Assembly: GCF_024166365.1 (NCBI RefSeq)
Contig: NC_064820.1
Coordinates: 83,900,001-83,964,000, forward strand
Length of the DNA: 64,000 nt
Direction of reading: 5' to 3'
Source: Elephas maximus indicus
Lineage: Eukaryota; Chordata; Mammalia; Proboscidea; Elephantidae
Shown: positions 1 through 9,884 of the stretch, piece after piece
Position numbering within the stretch: the stretch's first letter is position 1
Layout: each line of letters opens with the position of its first letter
The notes under the pieces: generated by a model
Told to the model about the DNA's origin: nothing
The model's database searches: none
Seen by the model: the letters and a program-made list of their open reading frames with translations, nothing else
Made by a program: the position numbers and the translations under genes

Positions 1-440
1 CTCTAGGAATTATCCTACATGTATGTGCAAACATGTACAAACTGACAAGTACAGCAGCACTGTTTGATATAGTAAAAGACTGGAAACAACCTATATGTTC
101 ATCAATAGGTGACTGGTTAAATAAATTATGATATGTCCACTCAATGAAAATTATGCAGTCATAAAAATTAATGAGGATGCTTTACCCAAAGATATGAAAA
201 GATTTCAAATGTTAAGTGAAAAAAACCACAAGGTGCAAAACAGTGTGAAGAGTATGGTACCATTCGTATAAAAAGGGAGGAGGGGAATACATACGTATTT
301 GCTGGTTTATGAATAAAATACTTGCAGAAGACTATATACAAAACTGGCAGTATTATTTGCCTCCTAGATGGCTGAGGAACGGAATGAGAGGAACATTTTC
401 AATGTAAGCCCCTTTGTAACTTTTGAACCACGTGAATATA
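1..440 (+). mobile_element. Old LINE-1 (L1M-type) 3' end fragment
   Basis: The text matches the end of mammalian LINE-1 ORF2 and its 3' UTR (one-month-style phrases such as actggaaacaacctatatg and the following subject/cat-like tail). No open frame remains, so it is old and inactive. It lies in ARSB intron 1 and is followed by an AfroSINE. Confidence 0.65.
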
Positions 441-450
441 CTTCCTATTC

Positions 451-613
451 AAACCAAAACCAATTGCCATCTAGTCAGTTCTGACTCATAGCAACCCTAC
501 AGGACAGAGTAGAGCTGCCACATAGAGTTTCCAAGGAGCGCCTGGGGGATTCGAACTGCTGACCTTTCAGTTAGCAGCCTTAGCACTTAACCACTATGCC
601 ACCAGGGTTTCCT
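451..613 (-). mobile_element. AfroSINE
   Basis: Reads as the complement of the AfroSINE consensus: the tail-derived start (aaccaattgccatctagtca), the central ggacagagtagagctgcc, and the tRNA-like head complement ending at the ccaccagggtttcc end. Head and tail are both present, so the copy is near full length. Confidence 0.9.
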
Positions 614-1468
614 CCTATTCAACAGATAAATAAAATATAACTTTTTTAAAAAAAAGGATTCATGTGACTGAGGAAAGTACATTAACCTGAGGGTACACAG
701 ACCTGAATTTTAGTTCCTGTATTTACCTCACATTAGGCTAGTCACACATTGCTGACCAGCCGCTCCTTCCCCCCACCTCACTCCCAAGTTCTATGTATTT
801 TTCACCAAAACATGAAGGTTATAAAAAGTTCATAATGAGGATTATGAACAATTAAATGATTCAACATAAGAGGCTGAATTCACACTCCTCTTTAAGTCCC
901 TAGCAGCAGAACAAGTGTCCATTAAGTTTCATTTCTCTTTCTACCAGTAGATGGGGTTAGTGAGTATGATAACATGCCTTTTATCAAGTTAGAAACTTGC
1001 CCTCAAAGGTGAAAGCCTTAGAGTCAAAAAAATTTAGAGTTAGACAGAGCCTTAGAATTCAGCCTTACTCCCGTATTTTACATATGAGGAAAACGATTTC
1101 CAGCGAGGTCCAAGTCTGGCACAATAAAGACTGACACCCGTATCTTATCATTTCTAACAAGTCCTGTTTACTATTTTTGCAAGCCAAAAAACTAAAACTC
1201 AGGACTTCCCGGGGGTGCAAATTTCAATCAGTCAATCAAGACTTATTTATCATCATACGCTTTTTTAAAATTAAAGAATTATGATAAGGTGGTCTCTAAA
1301 CATTAACTTAAAGCATAATGTCAAAATTTACAGATATGACTATTAAATAGCTCTTTAAAGTATCTAATTTTGAAACAGCCAAAACAATTCATTTCATTGT
1401 TTAAAATTAACACCAAATGATTCTTTCAGAAATAAAACCTTTCTCCCTATTGTCATTTTACATGTAAT
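614..1468. other. ARSB intron 1, no gene seen
   Basis: AT-rich intronic sequence with no convincing open frame. A MIR-like stretch at about 1035-1180 (a fragment resembling the 'gaggaaa...' core) is the only repeat suspected, and that is weak. Confidence 0.5.
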
Positions 1469-1480
1469 ACAGGCAATTCC

Positions 1481-1683
1481 TGAGGTTTCCTGGGTGGTGC
1501 AAACAGTTAAGTACTTGACTACTGACTGAAAAGGTGGCAGTTCAAACCTACCCAAAGGTACCTTGGAAGACAGGCCTGGTGATATGCTCTCAAAAAGTCA
1601 CAGACTTAAAAACCCTATGGAGGAGTTCTACTCTGCACACATAGGGTCACCATGAGTCAGAATCCACTCAAAGACAACTAACA
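1481..1683 (+). mobile_element. AfroSINE with 12-bp target-site duplication
   Basis: The tRNA-like head (tttcctgggtggtgcaaaca) is followed by the AfroSINE body and a tail ending agacaactaac. It is flanked by a perfect direct repeat acaggcaattcc at 1469-1480 and 1684-1695, which marks the insertion boundaries exactly. Confidence 0.93.
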
Positions 1684-1741
1684 ACAGGCAATTCCCGACT
1701 TAGAAATGTTATGGGTTAACCTCTTATACTGACTTACTTAC

Positions 1742-1908
1742 AAAAAAACCTAAACCCATTGCCGTCGAGTCGATTCCGACTCATAGTGACCCTATAGGAT
1801 GGAGCAGAATTGCCCCATGGAGTTTCCAAGGAGCATCTGGTCGATTTGAACTGCCGACCTTTTGGTTAGCAGCAGTAGCACTTAACCAGTACACCACCAG
1901 GGTTTCCT
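1742..1908 (-). mobile_element. AfroSINE
   Basis: Near full-length complement copy, starting in A-rich tail sequence (cctaaacccattgccgtcga) and ending with the head complement accaccagggtttcc. It is little diverged from the consensus shared by the other copies in the window. Confidence 0.92.
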
Positions 1909-2004
1909 GACTGGCTTAGGAGCAGCCCAAATGTCCAGAAATAATAGAGGTATTATTTAGTAAATATTATGTATCTCTTAAAATGATCTTTTTAATAATT
2001 CTGA

Positions 2005-2255
2005 GTAGGTAATATAGTGTAATGGTGATAAGCACCAACCCTGGAGCCACACTGCCTGGTTCAAATCCTGGCTCCACCACTTGCTAGCCCTGTGACCTCA
2101 GGCAAATTTCTTCTCCTCCTCCAGCCTTGGCTTCCCTACTATAAAATAGAGATAACAGCAGTACCTACCTTACAGGGTTGCTGTGAGAATTTAAGGAGTT
2201 AATACATGTAAAGTGCTCAGAACAGCATCAGCATAGAGTATATGAGGGCAGCAAA
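2005..2255 (+). mobile_element. MIR
   Basis: Typical MIR text: tggttcaaatcctggctcca, then a 'tgtgacctcaggcaaatttct' type core and 'cttacagggttgctgtgag'. This is an ancient tRNA-derived SINE found across mammals, and it is intronic in ARSB. Confidence 0.88.
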
Positions 2256-2302
2256 GCTCAAGCATCCTGGAATGATTTATTCCTTTTAAAGAGGATGCTT
2301 GC

Positions 2303-2783
2303 CCAACTAGATGGTGCCCAGCTTACGACCACTGACTGTTCTGACAGAGGTCACAATAGAAGCTCCCAGACAAAGCTAGAAAAAAATGTAGAACAAAATT
2401 CTAACTCACAAACACAAAAAGACCAGACTTGCTCACTTAACAGAGACTAGAAAAACCCTGAGAGTAAGGCCCCTGGATACCCTGATAGCTCAGTAACAAA
2501 GTCATTCCTGAGGTTTCCCCTTAAGCCAAAATTTAGACAGGCGCATATAAAACAAAATGAGACTAAACGGGCACACCAGCCCAGGGGCAAGGACAAGAAG
2601 GCAGGAGGGGATAGGAAGGCTGGTAATGGGGAAAACAAGGTCGAGAAGGGAGAGTGTTCACATGTCGTCAGGTTGGCAACCAATGTCACAAAACAATATG
2701 TGTACTAACTGTTTAATGAGAAACTTGTTTTCCCTGTAAACATTCATCTAAAGTACAATTTTAAAAAGTTAGAAAAAAAAAAA
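2303..2783 (+). mobile_element. LINE-1 3' UTR insertion with 15-bp target-site duplication
   Basis: This is the same 3' UTR as the longer LINE-1 at 30638-33362 (shared gatggtgcccagct, agcccaggg and gggagag segments). It ends in an A-run at about 2772-2786. Direct repeats aaagaggatg[c/t]ttgc at 2288-2302 and 2784-2798 bound it. It is heavily 5' truncated and has no ORF2 coding part. Confidence 0.88.
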
Positions 2784-2799
2784 AAAGAGGATGTTTGCT

Positions 2800-3740
2800 A
2801 ACCCAAGATAATTTTTAATTGGATCTCATGAACTGTAACAGAATAAAGTAGGGGCAAAAGAAAAGTAAAATGTTAAGAGTCAGCCAGCCCTGCTTTAGAG
2901 TCTGTTATGTTGAATGGTCTCTAAATCTGTCCTGGAGTGCCTAGCTTCTGCCTTCTCTCATGCCTTGACCAGAGTACTCTGAACACTCAAGTTTTTTCTC
3001 CAAGACTAAATGTTGGTGATTGGTGGGGGAGAATGACAGAAGCAGTCATTGTATAAACCATTTTTGAAAGGGTTATTGGTGGGAGCAGGGAGCAAGTCAG
3101 AAGAATGAATGGCCCACCTATTCTTGTGCAATCTGAATTCAGTTTTCTCACTTAAGAGCAAATGCAGAACCTTTGGGGAAGACCTTGTCTGTCCTTTTTC
3201 TTCTTTCCCTCATTCCCCTTTACTCTTCCAAAGTATCTAGCGTGAGATTTGCATTAGCACAGGATTTCTTGATTAGACTTGGGAGCCAAAGCCAGAACTT
3301 CAGAAAGTGCTTAGAGTTGACAGTGAAGGGAAGTACTCTTTCATCCCCACTCAAACCCTGGCTAACTCTACTTCTCAGTCCCTTATAAAATACTATCTTT
3401 TCTCTTTATAAAAGTCTTCAGGCCACTATGCAAATCTTTATTACAGGCGAACCCTCCCCTGGCTTGATCTCAAGACAGTATGAGTAAACTCCCATATTCT
3501 CTCACTGATGTAGATAGATAGGCTAGCATTGATCTGAATAAATAGTGTACATTTATGTTAAGTATGCATGTGTTCTCAAACAGTACCCGTCTATTTTATT
3601 TATACGTCATATTCACAACAGGATCTTATAAAAGCTTAAATTTTATTCAGATGAAGGAGGGAAAAGTCCAATTTGATAGGCCTGAGACGACCCCTGCATG
3701 GAGGAAAGGCACAGGGCCCCGCTTTACCACTTTGTTCCAG
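2800..3740. other. ARSB intron 1, nothing recognised
   Basis: Unique-looking intronic DNA. I see no coding exon with splice sites and no repeat I can name. The short open frames here show no family resemblance. Confidence 0.5.
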
Positions 3741-3744
3741 GGTG

Positions 3745-3865
3745 ATTCATAATGTGTCATTGTCTCGGGCTTATTTCTTCAACTGTAAATGGGGAATCAA
3801 AGAGTAACAGGTACCTTATGGCCTGTTTAAAGAATTAACTTTAAAGACAATAAAGCACTATGCAA
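3745..3865 (+). mobile_element. MIR fragment
   Basis: Contains the MIR core and 3' part: ttcttcaactgtaaatgggg, then a run ending in acaataaagcactatgcaaa. Partial copy. Confidence 0.7.
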
Positions 3866-3916
3866 ATATTCTAGTCTTAGTATTCTTACATATATACACG
3901 CTCTCAACATATAAGA

Positions 3917-4121
3917 TCCCCGGGTGGTGCAAACAGTTTGCGTTCATCTACTAACCAGCAGATTGGTGGTTCAAACCCACCCAGAGGTGCTCAGGGAGAA
4001 ATGCCTGGTAATCTGCTTACGTTAAGATTACAGCCAAGAAAACCCTATGGAGCGCAATTCCACTGTAACACATGGGGTTGCCATGAGTCCGAATCCACTC
4101 TGTTCCACGAGTTTGGTTTCT
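3917..4121 (+). mobile_element. AfroSINE (long-head subtype)
   Basis: Starts with ccccgggtggtgcaaacagt, the subtype with a 'gcaaacagtt' head. The central block is accctatggagcgcaattcc and the tail ends gagtttggtt. It lies directly before a second plus-strand AfroSINE. Confidence 0.9.
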
Positions 4122-4132
4122 ATGTATATACT

Positions 4133-4281
4133 GGAGCCCTGGTGGTGCAGTGGTTAAGTGCTTAGCTGCTAACCAAAAGTCAGCAGTTCAAACGGGCAGC
4201 TCCTTGGAAACCCTATGGGGCAGTTCTACTCTGTCCTATGGGGTCGCTGTGAGTTGGAATAGACTCGATGGCACACAACAA
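4133..4281 (+). mobile_element. AfroSINE with 11-bp target-site duplication
   Basis: The head gagccctggtggtgcagtgg and body are intact. It is flanked by atgtatatact at 4122-4132 and 4282-4292. The left duplication abuts the end of the preceding AfroSINE, so this copy inserted next to it later or independently. Confidence 0.92.
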
Positions 4282-4994
4282 ATGTATATACTTCTATTAA
4301 CTACAGAGAAGCGTTTAAAGAGAGAATGGAGATACTCAGAGTTCACTATAAGGTTAAATGTGAAAGGAATATCAGCAACCCAAGAAAAATCAACCGGGGT
4401 AGGTTTCATTCGAGGGTGCTGAGAACCTGGAGAAACTACTTTGATCTTTGGTCCGACACTCCTAACCTATGACCGCTGGGCTCACAGGAGGTCTCAGTCG
4501 CATCCACAGAGGGCATTCTTTCATTTTAGCTCTGCCGTTTGCTTTCCTAGAGCCCTCCGCCTCTCTCGCTCCACGTCCGGGCGCCCCCACCACCATCTCA
4601 CTTCAGCAACGCTCCGCGGGGTCCATTCTGACCCTTCGCCTACCCGCTCGCAGCGCCCAGCCCCTAGCATGCTTCGGAAACTCCTTCCCCTGACCTTAGA
4701 ACACGGAAGACGGAAAAAGGAGTGTACCCGGGCCCCACTCTCTAAACCCGATGAGGAGCCGGGCATGCGCAGAGCTGCGGCGGGCTACGGAGCCGGGACG
4801 GACGACCGGGCACAGCCCCGACCAGAAGCCGCCTCCGTAGACCCCAGGTTACCCGGCCTCCTGGACCCCTTCCGGCAGGCCTCGCGGGACGCGACGAGAC
4901 TGGGCCAGTGGGGCTGCGCCCCCAGGAGGAGGAGGGCCGCGGGCGGAGGCGGAGCCGACGCCGGGTGCCGGCAGGCCGGCGGGACGCTGCGTAC

Positions 4995-5306
4995 CTGGTA
5001 GCGGCCGCTGAGCAGCTGGCTCCGCGATGGCGTGCACAGCGGCTGTACGTAGTAGTTGTCCAGCCGCACCCCCCCGGCCGCCAGCGCGTCCAGGTGCGGC
5101 GTGCGGATGCTCGAGCCGTGGAAGCCCACGTCGTTCCAGCCCAGGTCGTCGGCCAGCAAGAAGACGAGGTGGGGCGGCCGGCCGGCCGAGCATGATGGCG
5201 GCGGCAGCAGCAGCAGCAGCAGGAGGAGCAGCGGAGGCAGGACGGCGGAGAGGAGCGGGCTCGGGCTGGGGCTTCGGGGCAGGCTCGCCGCGCCGCGCGG
5301 GCCCAT
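4995..5306 (-). CDS. ARSB: Arylsulfatase B, exon 1 (coding part)
   Basis: ARSB (N-acetylgalactosamine-4-sulfatase) removes 4-sulfate from dermatan and chondroitin sulfate in lysosomes. Exon 1 encodes residues 1-104, from the ATG at 5306-5304 to a donor after CAG at 4995 (CAG|GTACGC). This is the same exon end as in human ARSB, where intron 1 follows codon 104. Residues 1 to about 40 are a signal peptide with a nine-leucine core (26-34). The sulfatase fold begins with [19 protein letters not shown] at 46-64; D53 and D54 match the human Ca2+ ligands. The signature CTPSR starts at C91, the cysteine converted to formylglycine. Residue numbering equals human with no indel, so this start is well supported. 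The remaining exons lie beyond the left edge. No damage is visible. Confidence 0.97.
5205..5222 (-). repeat. (CTG)6 trinucleotide run in the ARSB signal peptide
   Basis: Six in-frame CTG codons encode leucines 29-34 of the ARSB signal peptide, preceded by CTG CTC CTC (26-28). Length changes would add or remove hydrophobic-core leucines without a frameshift. Confidence 0.9.
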
Positions 5307-5902
5307 CCTTCGCTCTCCACCGTCTCCGCTCCTGTGGCGCCGCCAGCGCCCGGCACCACTTATAGAATCAGGAACTGGGCTGCCAGGGGCTGCTCCGCCC
5401 CACAGTGGGACTTCCACCCCCGGCGGGCCGCGAACACGGGCTCGAGGGGCCCAGCGCCGGAGCCCCAGCCGCCTCTAACCCGGCTCCGGGCAGGTGTGGC
5501 GGGGGCGGAGCCGGCGGAGAAGAACCGTGGGGCTCCTGCTGCCCAACTCCGTGGAAACTCGGTTGACCTGAAAGGGGCCCAGGCCCGATGCCTTTCGCAG
5601 TGGTGAACTGGGTGCAAAGTTGTGAGCCTAACACAAACTCAGTTCTGACTCCAGATTCTGGGCTGTGAGTTTTTAAAGAAAGAATCATTTCTAACAAAAG
5701 AGCCCTGTCTGGGACAAGTATGAGGAAGGGGAATGGACAGAGGTTCAGACCTCGGTTCAGATTCATGTGTGGGAACTGTCCACCCGGGAAACCACTCCCT
5801 CCCCACTAGCAAACAGGGCCAACGACACAATCCAGCTGCGGGGTGCATTTTTGAAGGTGCAGTTTTACTTCCAGGCTGCCCTGGGGGTTGTTTCTAGGCA
5901 CT

Positions 5903-6285
5903 GGTGACAAAAAACAGTTTGCGCTCGGCTAGTACCGAAAATGTTGGCGGTTTGAACCCACCCAGCAGTGCCCCAGAAGAAAGGCCTGGTGATCTTCTGT
6001 AAAGATTGCCAAAACCAAACCAAACCTGTTACGTGGAGTCGACCCCAACTCATAGCGACCCTATAGGACAGAGTAGAACTGTCCCATACAGGTTCCAAGG
6101 AGTGCCTGGTGGATTCAAACTGGTAACCTTTTGATTAGCAGCTATAGCTCTTAAGCATTAAGCCACCAGGGCTTCCCTGCAAAGATTACAGCCCAGAAAA
6201 TCCTACGGATCGTGGTTTTACTCACGGGGCGTCACCACGGGTTGGAAGCACTGGACAGCGAAGGGATTAGTTTTTGGTTTCGGAA
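5903..6285 (+). mobile_element. AfroSINE interrupted by a second AfroSINE
   Basis: The outer copy has its head and first half at 5903-6010 (aaaaacagtttgcgctcggc ... cctggtgatcttctgt) and its second half at 6177-6285 (attacagcccagaaaatcct onward). The inner element at 6011-6176 splits it. Confidence 0.85.
6011..6176 (-). mobile_element. Nested AfroSINE inside an older AfroSINE
   Basis: Full complement copy from the aaaccaaaccaaacctgtta end to the taagccaccagggcttcc end. The outer SINE text ctg[t/c]aaagatt is repeated on both sides (5997-6007 and 6177-6187), consistent with a target-site duplication. The inner copy is therefore younger. Confidence 0.85.
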
Positions 6286-6668
6286 GATCATTGAGTGAGC
6301 TCATTATCTTCTCCAGGTATGAGCCAATTCAGAGCTGGCTCCCCAACGATCAGTGAACCAAAGAAGTATCTAATTTGCCTGAAAGATAACGTGGAAAGAA
6401 GTATTTCCTTATTCTTACGCTTCTTGAATTGAGACGTTAACCTGTAACTGCTATATTCCCGTTGTTATGGAAGACTATTCCTGCCTACTCTATATCATAA
6501 CAAGTATAGGGGGAAATTTTTGCATTGCCTAAACACTGTTCAAGGTTCTTTTGAGTTTCCAAGAGATCTTTTACAACTCTGTAAATTTTAGATAACTGAT
6601 AGCAGTGGACAGTAATTCTTGTTTATTGACATGCAAATGAATTCTGTCTAGTGGAAGGACAATCCCCA

Positions 6669-6841
6669 CCACCAAAACCAAAAACCAAACCTGTCGCCAT
6701 TGAGTGGATTCTGACTCATAGCGACTGTATAGGACAGGGTAGGACTGCCCCATTGGGTTTCCAAGGAGTGCCTGGTAGATTCAGACTGCCCACCTTTTGG
6801 TTAGCAGCTGTAGCTCTTAACCAGTACACCACCCGGTTTTC
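6669..6841 (-). mobile_element. AfroSINE
   Basis: Complement copy with ccaaacctgtcgccattgag at the tail end and taaccagtacaccacccggt at the head end. A few substitutions, near full length. Confidence 0.9.
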
Positions 6842-7624
6842 TGCCCATCACCACTGTGACCATGAAATAAACAGTTTTGCTTCCATTTGCACATTTATTT
6901 TAATATTCCTGATCTATTCTGTAAGTCCTTTGAACTGATTTTAACACCTTACCAGTTTCCTCATTAATGAGTTAAATAAAATATTTAACACATTTATTTT
7001 TTATTTTTATATCTGTATGAGTCATAATTTTACCTTTTTAAAGAAATTATCCTTTAACACATGAAATACTTACTTTTACATATCTATACTGTTTCCTTTG
7101 CATGAAGTAGATGAGTTTGTATTGCGTCCACTTTTCATATATAGTGTAATCAATGAAATTTCGCAGGAAAAAACATTTTAGCTAACTAAATTTTTAAAAG
7201 AATAATTTTGAAAAGCTGTTTGACTCTTATCATGTTAAAACTGAAAAGTTTCGTTTAAAGGCCCTGTAACAGACCTTAAAGGACGGAAGATTTTCATGGT
7301 GGCTCTTGAATGCCCTTCTCCCCCATAGCTGTTCTTCCCTACCCTTCTTGATAAAAGTCAAACTGCTCAAACAGTGGCTGCTAATCTGCAAGAACAAATC
7401 CGCCTTTGACCAGCTAGCTGAACTAGTTCCTCAAACAGCTAACTTTGCACGACCCTTCTCATGCACTTTCAAATAAAGACCTATACTAAGGGCGCTCTGG
7501 AAGTGCGAAAGAGAAGAGTTAAATCTAGTTTTCATATGTGTTGAACACCTACAATGCACAGTAAATGATTTGATGCTGCAGGAAATACAAATAAGAATCG
7601 GATAGGCAGATAAATAAAATTGAT
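6842..7624. other. ARSB upstream spacer, nothing recognised
   Basis: AT-rich DNA between ARSB and DMGDH with no supportable gene or nameable repeat. Several short open frames lack any family resemblance. Confidence 0.5.
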
Positions 7625-8020
7625 AATCCATACACCGAAAGATTATTTAGCCGTGAAAAACAATGAAGTACTAATTCATGTTCCAACATGGTTGAACCTT
7701 GAAAACATCATGCTAAGTGAAAGAAGCCAGTCGAAAAGATCATATGTTGTATGCTTCCATTTATATGAAATGTCCAGAACAGGCAAATCTATATAGACAG
7801 AAAGTAGATTAGTAGTTGCTTAGGGCTGGGGGACTTGAGGGAAAAATAGAGTGACTGTTAATGGGTATGGAGTTTCTTTTTGAGGTGATGAAAATGATCT
7901 AAAATTGATTGTGGTGATGGTCGCACAACTCTGAATATACTGAAAACCGTTGACCTGGGTGAATCTTACGGGGTATAAATTATATCTCAATAAGACCATT
8001 TTATATATGTATAAAATGAA
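7625..8020 (+). mobile_element. Old LINE-1 (L1M-type) 3' end
   Basis: Classic L1M 3' text: caatgaagtactaattcatg, ttgaaccttgaaaacatcat, gctaagtgaaagaagccagt, then a decayed 3' UTR. No coding frame survives. Confidence 0.8.
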
Positions 8021-8189
8021 CAACATGAGATATAAAAAAGACACTGACTGGCTTATGAAGTTTACAGATTCTGAGCATCACCTATATGGTAAGGGCACAT
8101 ATCCTCCAAAACTGAATAGAAATCAAACTTGACTGTATGGTGCTATATCTTTAGAGCTTTTTGGTAATCTCGACACATTCTGTAGTTGG

Positions 8190-8370
8190 GCTGTATCAGT
8201 GGTTCTCAACCCTAACTGCACATTAAAATTACAGGGGAGTTTTAAAAAAAAGTCCTGCCCACATCTGACCAATTAAATCAGAATCTCTGGGGGATAGGGG
8301 TCAGGCACCTGGACTTTTAAAAAAGCTTCCCCCATTATTTCAATGTGCAGCCAGGGTTGAGAGTAAATGG
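8190..8370 (+). mobile_element. MER5-type hAT DNA element
   Basis: Begins cagtggttctcaaccctaac and ends with a complementary-like terminus (cagccagggttgagag). The internal 'aatcagaatctctggggg' word is typical of MER5A non-autonomous hAT-Charlie elements. Confidence 0.8.
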
Positions 8371-8444
8371 ACTAGATCCACATTAAAAATTTCATATATG
8401 CGTGTGTGTGTAGATAAATAGAGAGATATACATGAAACTAGGAC

Positions 8445-8560
8445 TGTGCTGTCGGGATCATGAGGGCAGACACTTCTTTATCTAGTCTACCATTGAATCC
8501 CCAGGGCCTAGCAGCTTTCTGGTACAGTGTTCAATAAGTACTTACTGAATAATGACATGA
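8445..8560 (+). mobile_element. L2-like LINE 3' fragment
   Basis: Words such as catgagggcagacacttctt and aataagtacttactgaataa resemble the conserved 3' end of L2/L3-type LINEs. Short and diverged. Confidence 0.55.
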
Positions 8561-8999
8561 AATACCTATTTCCCCTTCATATAAGTCTAAAACACTGGCC
8601 AAAACACAAGAAGTCATTTAATAAAACCATTACTTTTGTATAACCACAGTACAGACATCAAAATCAGGACATGAGCAATGATAGAATACTGTTAATTTCA
8701 TTCCAAACTACATGCACACTGGAGAAACAAAGCCAACTGTCAGAGACATCGTGGGTATTTTCAGTTTTCAAGGCAAACGCACTCATACCAGATTTTTCAC
8801 CCTTGGTGTGTCACTAATCTTTGCATAATACCCCTAGGCTAAAAGAATTATTTAATGGTTCAGTTTGTTAAATTGGGCCCAAATATTTTAATAGTAGTAG
8901 TTCTACAGTGTCTGCCTCACTTGCAAATTGCATATCTAACCTAGGGACCTTATTCACGCTTTACCAATTATTCCAAAATATTGTCCTTTATAGTAGAAG

Positions 9000-9880
9000 A
9001 ACATACTAGATCATGTGTTGCCTTCAGTTGTCAAGTTTTCTTAGTCTCTTTTAATCTGGAACTGTTTTCAGCCTTTATCTTTCATGACATGGATATTTCT
9101 GAAGAGTACAGGCTAGTCATTTTGCAAAATGTTTCACAATTGCAGTTTGATGCTTCCTCATGATTAGATTGTGGGTTTGTGCCGCAATATCACAAAAGGG
9201 ATGTAGTATCCCTCTCAATGCCTCATATTAAGAGGCACATGATATTGATTTGCTCTAATTATTGATCACTTTTTTTGTTAAGGTGTGTTTCTCTGCTGTA
9301 AAATTACTATTTCACTTCTTGTAATTTATAAGTATTTTACGGGGAGATGCTTTCAGAGTATGTAAATATCCTGTTACTCCTCAAACATTTGCTTATTGTA
9401 ACATCCATTGATGATGATTCCTGCCTCAATCATTATTATGATGGATGTCAAATGGTGATTTTTTAGTTCCATTGTTCCTTCTCTACTTATTAGTTGGCTT
9501 ACTACTGTAAGGACGAACTTCCCTTTTTCCTCTTTTATTTATTTCTTCACTATTGTGGATTCTTGTTTTAATTAATAAGTTATAATCCTTTAGTATAATT
9601 CTTTCAATGCTCAAATTTTCTGACTATGCTAGTGGGAACCCTTTCAAGCTGGCTCTGTATTCCTTTGGCATGTCACCTTCAATCCTTGAGCACTTTCTTA
9701 TTTTTTGGTACAAGATATTCTAGGCCCATTTTGTACTTTCCCTGCCCCAGCCACTGGAATCATCCATTTTTCCAAGGTGCCTGCATTTCATTTAGCGGAG
9801 AATAGCATTTAGAAACCAAAATCTATGATTTAGGTATGCTCATTGCTATTGTAGTGTCATTGCTTCTAGAATCTCTACAA
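9000..9880. mobile_element. Probable ancient LINE-1 segment, orientation uncertain
   Basis: The stretch with tggcttactactgtaaggac, ccctttcaagctggctctgt and tcattgctattgtagtgtca resembles a recurrent old L1M-type region. It ends where the retroviral remnant begins at about 9885, so the retrovirus probably lies within or beside it. Family and strand are not certain. Confidence 0.5.
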
Positions 9881-9884
9881 ACCA

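Larger units (their letters stand above)
4540..5560. promoter_or_regulatory. CpG island spanning ARSB exon 1 and promoter
   Basis: GC content and CpG frequency rise sharply here against the AT-rich flanks, with many cgcg, ggcgg and ccgcc words. The island covers exon 1 and about 250 bp upstream of the ARSB start codon on the minus strand, as expected for a housekeeping lysosomal gene. A TATAAG-like word on the minus strand near 5361-5367 is about 55-60 bp upstream of the ATG, but I would not call it a working TATA box. Boundaries are estimated by eye. Confidence 0.85.

Noticed and set aside
1-4994. Search for ARSB exon 2
   Set aside because: No sequence following CTPSR...GRYQ in the sulfatase order was found. 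The human gene has a long intron 1, so its absence is expected.
5361-5367. TATA-like word upstream of ARSB on the minus strand
   Set aside because: It lies only about 55 bp before the ATG in a CpG-island promoter, where TATA-less initiation is usual. No transcript evidence is available.
4742-5478. Many long open frames on both strands over the CpG island
   Set aside because: They are GC-driven shadows of ARSB exon 1. Only the frame with the signal peptide, the CTPSR motif and a donor at 4995 is supported.
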